The notes under the pieces: model-generated | What the model saw: the letters and a program-made list of their open reading frames with translations, nothing else | What the model was told of the DNA's origin: nothing | Database searches by the model: none | Translations under genes and position numbers: made by a program | Shown: positions 7,147 through 11,642 of the stretch, piece by piece | Position numbering within the stretch: position 1 is the stretch's first letter | Layout of the letters: every line of letters begins with the position of its first letter | NCBI GenBank assembly: GCA_034722015.1 | Contig: JAYENI010000112.1 | Coordinates: 1 to 11,642 of the forward strand | Direction of reading: 5' to 3' | DNA length: 11,642 nucleotides | DNA from: JAJDOJ01 sp034722015 | GTDB taxonomy: Bacteria > Pseudomonadota > Gammaproteobacteria > JAJDOJ01

Positions 7147-7665
7147 ATGAGTAACTATATCAGGGCATTTGTACCAGGCGGATGTTTCTTTTTCACCGTG
7201 GTTACCCATGCTCGTCAGCCATTTTTCGCAAACGGTAATCATGTCGACCGCCTGCGCGAAGCATTTCGGCGCGTTATGGAGAAACACCCGTTTGCCATCG
7301 ATGCGATTGTGATTCTTCCCGATCACCTGCACACGATCTGGCGGTTGCCGGATGACGATTCGGATTTTGGGTCGCGCTGGCGGTTGATAAAGCATTTCGT
7401 GGCTTCCGGCATTGAGGGTACTACCAATCGACGAGGTGAAAAGCAGGTATGGCAAAGGAGGTTCTGGGAGCATGTGATCAGAAATGACGAGGATTGGCGA
7501 AATCATATGGACTATATCCACTACAATCCGGTGAAACACGGCTATACCGAAACTCCAGCGGAATGGCGGTACAGTTCATTCCTTCGATCTGTCGATAAGG
7601 GTTGGTATGAGCCGGATTGGGGAAGTGCAATGCCGGCGAATATCGAAGCCATGGAGTTGGAGTAA
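7147..7665 (+). CDS. REP-associated tyrosine transposase (RAYT), copy 2
   Basis: 172-residue Y1/HUH transposase identical to the product of 5864-6382, with HLH at 60-62 and the probable catalytic Tyr123 in DYIHYNPVKHG. It is present only because of the 1283-bp tandem duplication. RAYT genes are usually single copy and not clustered, so two identical tandem copies are unusual for the family and point to the duplication rather than transposition. There is no target-site duplication around either copy that I can see. Transcription runs into the minus-strand terminator and TR copy 2, so an antisense transcript over the template RNA is possible. Confidence 0.92.
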   Translation: MSNYIRAFVPGGCFFFTVVTHARQPFFANGNHVDRLREAFRRVMEKHPFAIDAIVILPDHLHTIWRLPDDDSDFGSRWRLIKHFVASGIEGTTNRRGEKQVWQRRFWEHVIRNDEDWRNHMDYIHYNPVKHGYTETPAEWRYSSFLRSVDKGWYEPDWGSAMPANIEAMELE

Positions 7666-7666
7666 T

Positions 7667-7696
7667 GGCGGAACCGCTGCGCTTGTTCCGCCCTAC
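7667..7696 (-). repeat. REP palindrome with GTAG, right, copy 2
   Basis: Identical to 6384-6413: minus-strand GTAG (7696-7693) followed by the GGCGGAAC/GTTCCGCC stem. Confidence 0.75.
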
Positions 7697-7753
7697 GGTT
7701 CGAGGCTCAAGGCTAGGGGACCGTCCGATAAGGGGAAACGGACTGCTGAAAGG

Positions 7754-7793
7754 AAAAACAGGCGAGGCCTTCGACGCATCTACCAACCTCGCC
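7754..7793 (-). terminator. Intrinsic terminator of the DGR operon, copy 2
   Basis: Minus-strand GGCGAGG (7793-7787), 19-nt loop, CCTCGCC (7767-7761), then TGTTTTT (7760-7754). It lies 124 bases past the working TR. It should end the transcript of target/avd/RT/TR before the downstream RAYT and the second TR. Confidence 0.7.
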
Positions 7794-7916
7794 CGCCGCC
7801 TCCCTGCCATCTATTCGGCTTTCCCTTCCTTGCGAAGCCAGGAAAAGGGGTCATGGACACCCGCTTGCACACTCCGGCTGACGCCCGGGCAGACGGACTC
7901 CGGCATCGCGGGCGGA

Positions 7917-8042
7917 CTGGCGGCGCGCAATACCCGAAAACCGAGGTTGTTGTTGCGGTTATCGGTGTTGTTCCTGTTGCGCGCGGAGGAACGCACCCTG
8001 TCCGGTTTGTTGTTCCACGAACCGCCGCGAATCACACGCGGC
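7917..8042 (-). repeat. DGR template repeat, copy 2 (adjacent to intact RT)
   Basis: 126-bp template for mutagenic homing into the VR at 9553-9678. The two differ at 22 positions, 17 of them at template adenines in coding sense (9 A-to-G, 6 A-to-T, 2 A-to-C; hand count against about 29 adenines). The promoter-distal 32 bp (7917-7948 with 9553-9584) are identical and would hold the homing-initiation end (IMH*). The promoter-proximal end overlaps the last 11 bases of the RT gene, including its stop codon. This placement, beside the intact RT and upstream of the terminator, makes it the likely functional template. Confidence 0.93.
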
Positions 8043-9114
8043 ACACACAGCCCCTTTCCCGTTTGAAGACGGTAGAAGCAAACAGACTTCGGCGCAACCC
8101 TTCCGTGTCGGCCTGACGGGCGTGGCCGATCCAGCTCTGCACGCTCGGGTTGATGTCTTCCCAATCCTTCTCACCGCGCTGGTATGCCGCCGCAAAGCCA
8201 CGCAGACGGCGGGCGAACCGGTGTCCGTTATCGTCTCGCAGCTTTCGGTAACCGGGAAATACCCGATATCCCAGCACGTCGACACCATCATGGACACGGA
8301 AAACATTGGCCTTGCGTGGATGGACGCGCAGCCGCACATCCATGAGCTGTTCCTCTACCTCTGCCCGCCAGGTGTGCAACTCCGGCTTGCTGTCTGACAA
8401 CAACACCAGATCATCGACATACCGAAGGTAGGCCTTCACCCGCAGGCGCTCCTCGACGAAATGATCCAGTTCGTTCAGATACAGATTCGCCAGATATTGA
8501 CTGGTCAGATTGCCGATGGGGATCCCCGCGCGTCGCGTCAGCGGTGAAAGCAGGTCGTCGCCGGGAAAATAGACGGGTGGCTCGTCAGGAAAGGCGGGAG
8601 AATGATCGAGGATGACATCGAACAACCAGAGTACCCGCGCGTCCTTCAGATGCCGCCGCAACTGCTGTTTCAGGATCGCGTGGTCGATGGACGGGAAATA
8701 GCGGGCCACATCGAGTTTGAGCGCGTAGGCGTAGCGTTGTGACCACTGCTGGTAACGCCGCACCGCGCGGTGCACCCCCTTTCCCGGGCGGCAGGCGTAG
8801 CTGTCGAAGATGAAGCGCCTGTCGATCAACGGTTCGACGACGTTCAGCAAGGCGTGGTGTACGACGCGGTCACGGAAGGGCGCGGCGGAAATCTGCCGTG
8901 GCTTGCGTTCGTAGATGGTGAAGTTCCGGTAGGCGCCCGGACGATACGACTGACTCATGAGTTCCAACTGAAGCGACAGCAGTTCCGTCTCCAGGTTCAA
9001 GTCGAACCTCGCCACGTCGGGACGACGGCGCTTGCCCTTGCGCGCCTTGCGGAAGGCCAGCAGGAGGTTCTCGAACGCGACGATACGCGGCCAGAGATTG
9101 CCGTGGCGCTTCAT
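8032..9114 (-). CDS. Diversity-generating retroelement reverse transcriptase
   Basis: Reverse transcriptase of 360 residues that copies the TR RNA into cDNA with errors opposite adenine. Numbered from the ATG at 9114: basic N-terminus (21-31), RT2-type ISAAPFRDRVVHHAL (75-89), palm Asp135 in LKLDVARYFPSID, GIPIGNLTSQ (197-206), and catalytic RYVDDLVLL with Asp234-Asp235. The IGxxxSQ motif is characteristic of DGR enzymes, whereas group II intron and retron RTs have QGxxxSP. A thumb (about 250-300) and a short tail end it. There is no maturase or endonuclease domain. The start overlaps the avd stop by ATGA, so the two are translationally coupled; an upstream in-frame ATG at 9132 would add six residues. 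The 3' end runs 11 bases into the TR. Residues 255-360 are duplicated in the fragment at 6749-7071. Confidence 0.95.
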   Translation of the reverse strand: MKRHGNLWPRIVAFENLLLAFRKARKGKRRRPDVARFDLNLETELLSLQLELMSQSYRPGAYRNFTIYERKPRQISAAPFRDRVVHHALLNVVEPLIDRRFIFDSYACRPGKGVHRAVRRYQQWSQRYAYALKLDVARYFPSIDHAILKQQLRRHLKDARVLWLFDVILDHSPAFPDEPPVYFPGDDLLSPLTRRAGIPIGNLTSQYLANLYLNELDHFVEERLRVKAYLRYVDDLVLLSDSKPELHTWRAEVEEQLMDVRLRVHPRKANVFRVHDGVDVLGYRVFPGYRKLRDDNGHRFARRLRGFAAAYQRGEKDWEDINPSVQSWIGHARQADTEGLRRSLFASTVFKRERGCVCRV

Positions 9115-9464
9115 TGGACTGCCCTGGTCCATCCGCCGATCTGCCGGCCCAGGTCCAGCATCAGGCGCGCGCCGTGCTCGTAACTCCCGCCGGAGATCCC
9201 CTTGAAGTCATGGCACAGCCGCCACAAATGGCGGCACACCTCGAGGTCCCTGTTGGCCCGTGCCAACAGGGAGCGCTTGTCTTTGGAGTAGGCGGCCGTC
9301 ACGAGGGACTCCAGGACCGAAATGACCCGGTTCTCCAGTTTCTCGCCCAGGGTGTAGCGCCGGTTCCGGGGCAGCTTGTCCAGATGCGGGATGGTCCAGA
9401 GCAGCAGTTCCCGGCAATCCTGAACCGCCCTGGGCGTCGAAGGGAACGCGTTACCGTTTGCCAT
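9111..9464 (-). CDS. avd: Avd-like DGR accessory protein (four-helix bundle)
   Basis: Small basic, helix-rich protein of 117 residues matching the bAvd / 23S-rRNA-intervening-sequence four-helix-bundle family. Avd forms a positively charged pentamer that binds the RT and TR RNA and is needed for mutagenic homing. Recognisable family features are LPRNRRYTLGEKLENRV (31-47), a run of Arg/Lys-rich helices (61-82), and a C-terminal helix ending RQIGGW. I chose the ATG at 9464 because AGGTG lies just upstream. A GTG at 9473 would add three residues. It sits between the target gene and the RT, 78 bases after the target stop, and shares ATGA with the RT start. The gene order target-avd-RT-TR supports the assignment. 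The alternative is a non-DGR rRNA-insertion protein of the same fold, unlikely here. Confidence 0.88.
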   Translation of the reverse strand: MANGNAFPSTPRAVQDCRELLLWTIPHLDKLPRNRRYTLGEKLENRVISVLESLVTAAYSKDKRSLLARANRDLEVCRHLWRLCHDFKGISGGSYEHGARLMLDLGRQIGGWTRAVQ

Positions 9465-9542
9465 GGTCGACACCTGTGAAGGAATTTCCCCACGCGTGGC
9501 GCGGCTGGAAAATCAAAGTGAAAAAGAACAAAGGACAAAGGG

Positions 9543-11642
9543 TCAAGGGGTCCTGGCGGCGCGCAATACCCGAAAACCGAGGTTATCGTTGCGGCCAACG
9601 GTGTCGCCTCCGAAGCGCGAGGAGGAACGCACCCCGACCGGGTCGAAGTGCCACGAGCCGCCGCGAATCACGCGCGGCCCCGATGCCTCGGCAGGATCGA
9701 CGCAAACGCCTTCACTGCCGTCGAACTGTTCTTTCCACTGCGAACAGGTCCATTCCCAGACATTGCCCGCCGTGTCATACAGTCCCCAGTCATTGGGTGC
9801 AAACCGGCCGACCGGGGCGACGGTCCTGTTGTCCCAGTCGCTGCCACAGCCGTCGCAATTCGCCCGGACCTGACCGTCCTGACGAATGTCATCGCCCCAC
9901 CAGTGCGCTGTGACACTTCCGGCCCGTGCCGCGTATTCCCACTCGGCCTCGGTGGGCAGCCGGTACTCATCGCCCAGCCATTTCAGGTACGCATTGGCGT
10001 CGTTCCACGAGACGTTCACGACGGGGCGCCGCCCCCGCCCGTTGTCGTCCGGGGCACCGCTGGGATAATCGAGTGCGTCGTCGGTCCCCTTCCGGGTCCA
10101 GACATAGTAGTCGTACTGCTCGTAGGTTACCTCGAATTTGCCGATGTCGAACGGCCTGTCAATTGTCGCCGTGGTACCCGGAACACCGAAGTTTTTCCTG
10201 AATTCAGGTTGCTGATTTACTGCGGCGATAAATCCCTCGTCCAGCTCACCTATGTCGAACTCGCCGTCCGAAGCCTCGATCTGCACCAGTTCCGGTAGCG
10301 GTTTCGGCAGCAAGCCCCAGTCGATCAGACGGAATCTCTGCTGCATCAGCATGTAACCCGGCGGCATGCCGTTGTCGAGCGTCCAGTAATAGGATTGTCC
10401 CACGAGTCCCAGCACTCCGGCGGCGAGCCCTGCCTGAATCCATGCCACCCGCTGGCTCACCCGCTTGTAGCGATATTCCGGCTCGCCCCTGGCGGGGTAG
10501 AAATTCCGGTAGCGCACGAGGTCGCCCCAGCCGGCCAGCCCGAACCAGCGGTCAAGCCCGCGGCTCTTTTGCCATTCCCTTGCCTTTCGCGTCATTTGAT
10601 CGCGATAGAAGCCGCGGTCGCGGTTCTTTTCGATGTAGTCGTAGAGGGTGCGCCAGTAACCGATGCGCTTGCCCGTGGCCTCGTCCTTGCCGCGCATGCG
10701 AATCAGGGTTTCGTGGATGAGATCGACGTGACGCCGGCCGCCGTCCGGCACCGGTTCGGATTCATCCGCCGCGTTTGCCTCCCCGTCGGTCGAGACCGAG
10801 ATCAGGCGCACGCCGCCTTCAGCATGCGGCCCGGGCCGCGCGCCCGGTATCGGCTTTCCGGAGAGGTAGTCGATCAAGGCCTGCCCGCGCTTCTCGTCGC
10901 GCCGCTTGCCGCCCGCCGCCAGGCGCGCCTCGTGCACGGACAGTCGCCGCCGTGTGTGATTGCCCTGGTCGCTGATCCGGGTGAGCGCGAGCAGCAGCTC
11001 CAGCGCATCGCCCCGGCCGCCCGGGATCTCCCTGCCCAGGCGCTCCAGCAGGGCGTCGGCCTGTGATTCCAGCAGGCCCGCGATGCCCCCCTTGTCTTCG
11101 TAGAGCGCCCCGCTGAGGCGATTGTCATCGCGGTGCCCCCACAGATACTGCAGCGCGTTCTCCACCAGCGGCAATGCGCCGATCTCGCCGCTGGCGTCGC
11201 GCAGCATGGCGGTGGTGACCTCACTCACGTCCAGACCCGCCAGCGCCGCCGGCCCCTCGATGGCCTCGCGCAGCCCCTCGCGCGAGATGGTCTTCAGCAG
11301 GTAGCGCTTGCAGCGGGTGTTGTAGAGTTCGGAGAGTCCCGGCAGGCGTTCGAAACCGTCCAGGTAGTCGATGCGGACCGTGCTGATGAGGAACAGCGGG
11401 CACTCCGCGTCGTTCAGCGCGCCGGCCAGTTGCCGGTCGAACTGCAGCTTCTGCTCGCGGCCGGAGAAGGTGAACAGCTCCTCGAACTGGTCCACGACCA
11501 GCACAAAGGCCGTGCGTCCGTCCTTTCGGTCGTTGACGAGGTAGGCCAGCGCGCGTTCGTCATTTTCCAGTCTGCCCTGGCGCGCCAGCGTGTCGCGCCT
11601 TTCAGGATCGGACACGAAGGCCCGTTCGAGCGCCTCCGCCAG
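9543..11642 (-). CDS. DGR target: nSTAND-type NTPase with variable FGE/C-type-lectin domain (5' end missing)
   Basis: The frame is open to the window edge, so the N-terminus and Walker A are missing. Numbered from the in-frame GTG at 11615: Walker B TAFVLVVDQFEELFT (35-49) and RIDYLDGFERLPGL (81-94), then the DLIHETLIRMRG segment (298-309), all typical of nSTAND/WD40-associated NTPases. A basic stretch (YRYKRVSQR) precedes a likely membrane helix (389-411). The C-terminus is an FGE-sulfatase domain (about 485-690) with PVVNVSWNDANAYLKWL, YRLPTEAEWEYAARAG and NDWGLYDTAGNVWEW. The last ~45 residues, PRVIRGGSW to FRVLRAA, are the VR. It has no cysteine after GGSW where catalytic FGEs carry theirs, so it should be a binding scaffold, not an enzyme. 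It is probably a sensor that couples ligand recognition to NTPase switching; any effector domain would lie beyond the edge. Confidence 0.92.
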   Translation of the reverse strand: MAEALERAFVSDPERRDTLARQGRLENDERALAYLVNDRKDGRTAFVLVVDQFEELFTFSGREQKLQFDRQLAGALNDAECPLFLISTVRIDYLDGFERLPGLSELYNTRCKRYLLKTISREGLREAIEGPAALAGLDVSEVTTAMLRDASGEIGALPLVENALQYLWGHRDDNRLSGALYEDKGGIAGLLESQADALLERLGREIPGGRGDALELLLALTRISDQGNHTRRRLSVHEARLAAGGKRRDEKRGQALIDYLSGKPIPGARPGPHAEGGVRLISVSTDGEANAADESEPVPDGGRRHVDLIHETLIRMRGKDEATGKRIGYWRTLYDYIEKNRDRGFYRDQMTRKAREWQKSRGLDRWFGLAGWGDLVRYRNFYPARGEPEYRYKRVSQRVAWIQAGLAAGVLGLVGQSYYWTLDNGMPPGYMLMQQRFRLIDWGLLPKPLPELVQIEASDGEFDIGELDEGFIAAVNQQPEFRKNFGVPGTTATIDRPFDIGKFEVTYEQYDYYVWTRKGTDDALDYPSGAPDDNGRGRRPVVNVSWNDANAYLKWLGDEYRLPTEAEWEYAARAGSVTAHWWGDDIRQDGQVRANCDGCGSDWDNRTVAPVGRFAPNDWGLYDTAGNVWEWTCSQWKEQFDGSEGVCVDPAEASGPRVIRGGSWHFDPVGVRSSSRFGGDTVGRNDNLGFRVLRAARTP
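9553..9678 (-). repeat. DGR variable repeat (VR) in target gene
   Basis: 126-bp region at the 3' end of the target gene homologous to both template repeats (offset 2919 from copy 1, 1636 from copy 2). Template AAC codons have become CAC, TTC, TTC, GGC, GAC, GGC and GAT; AAA is now GAC, GAC is GTC, GAT is GTT, and two AGG codons are GGG and GGA. The distal 32 bp (9553-9584) match the TR perfectly and encode LGFRVLRAA, the fixed core strand; this is the expected IMH. It ends 8 bases before the end of the target stop codon. Confidence 0.95.

Larger units (their letters stand above)
7105..7696 (+). mobile_element. REP-RAYT-REP unit, copy 2
   Basis: Identical repeat of the unit at 5822-6413: left GTAG-REP, RAYT gene, right inverted GTAG-REP. 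It separates the two template repeats and is transcribed against the DGR operon. Confidence 0.75.
7070..8352. repeat. Tandem duplication, right copy (1283 bp)
   Basis: Second, identical copy of 5787-7069. Its right edge is continuous with the intact RT gene (8353 onward), so this copy retains the original DGR order RT-TR-terminator. The left copy is the one separated from the RT catalytic region. Confidence 0.93.

Noticed and set aside
7811..8164. 117-residue open frame on the minus strand running through the TR and encoding a VR-like peptide
   Set aside because: It overlaps the RT C-terminus in another frame and owes its likeness to the target only to the TR. A template repeat is expected to keep that frame without being translated. 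The same applies to 6528-6881.
5787..8352. CRISPR or satellite array
   Set aside because: There are only two copies of a 1283-bp unit containing genes, with no short repeat-spacer pattern.
8032..9114. RT as a group II intron, retron or abortive-infection RT
   Set aside because: There is no maturase or HNH domain, no intron RNA or msr/msd structure, and the IGNLTSQ motif plus a matching TR/VR pair and avd point to a DGR.
9490..9499. Perfect palindrome CCACGCGTGG between the target gene and avd
   Set aside because: Ten bases with no loop in a GC-rich genome can arise by chance, and no regulator or partner site is visible.
9532..9554. Hairpin 3' of the VR (AGGAC with GTCCT) as the DGR target-recognition cruciform
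   Set aside because: The stem is only 5 bp with a 13-nt loop and overlaps the VR end by 2 bp. Known DGR cruciforms have longer stems with about 4-nt loops, so it is too weak to call.
10395..11066. 223-residue plus-strand open frame inside the target gene
   Set aside because: It is antisense to the clearly coding NTPase/FGE gene and shows no motif; a GC-rich shadow frame.

Overview
The window looks like chromosomal DNA of a high-GC gammaproteobacterium. The main evidence is the tesA / ybbA-ybbP arrangement, which has the same divergent layout as in E. coli, and strongly GC-biased third codon positions. A purple-sulfur or other Chromatiales-like host would fit the accessory part, but that is inference from the kinds of genes present.

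Left part (1-5336), ordinary chromosome: an HD-superfamily phosphohydrolase-like gene (+), a universal stress protein gene (-), then tesA (-) divergent from the ybbA-ybbP ABC transporter pair (+). The tesA and ybbA start codons share the tetranucleotide CATG, and ybbA and ybbP overlap by 4 bases.

Middle (5337-5786), a decayed intergenic stretch: a structured inverted-repeat element next to a GTAG tetranucleotide, and what looks like the C-terminal remnant of a ParE-type toxin.

Right part (5787-11642), a diversity-generating retroelement (DGR) read on the minus strand. In transcription order it holds: a large target gene (5' end outside the window) encoding an nSTAND-type NTPase, a membrane segment and a C-terminal FGE/C-type-lectin-fold domain ending in the variable repeat (VR, 9553-9678); an avd-like accessory gene; a DGR-type reverse transcriptase (RT) with the YVDD and IGxxxSQ motifs; and a template repeat (TR, 7917-8042) that begins inside the last codons of the RT gene. 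Aligned by eye over 126 bp, TR and VR differ at 22 positions. Seventeen of these fall on template adenines (coding sense), the hallmark of DGR mutagenic homing. An intrinsic terminator lies beyond the TR.

A REP-associated tyrosine transposase (RAYT) gene bracketed by two inverted GTAG-REP palindromes sits downstream of the TR, facing the RT. A 1283-bp block containing RAYT, both REPs, the terminator, the TR and the last ~106 RT codons is duplicated in perfect tandem (5787-7069 and 7070-8352). The window therefore carries two identical TRs, two identical RAYTs, one intact RT and one RT fragment.

Working model: the RT and Avd copy TR RNA with errors at A, and the mutated cDNA replaces the VR. 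This reshapes the ligand-binding face of a membrane-anchored STAND-type NTPase, plausibly a defence or recognition sensor. The duplicated TR lies beyond the terminator and is probably poorly expressed.
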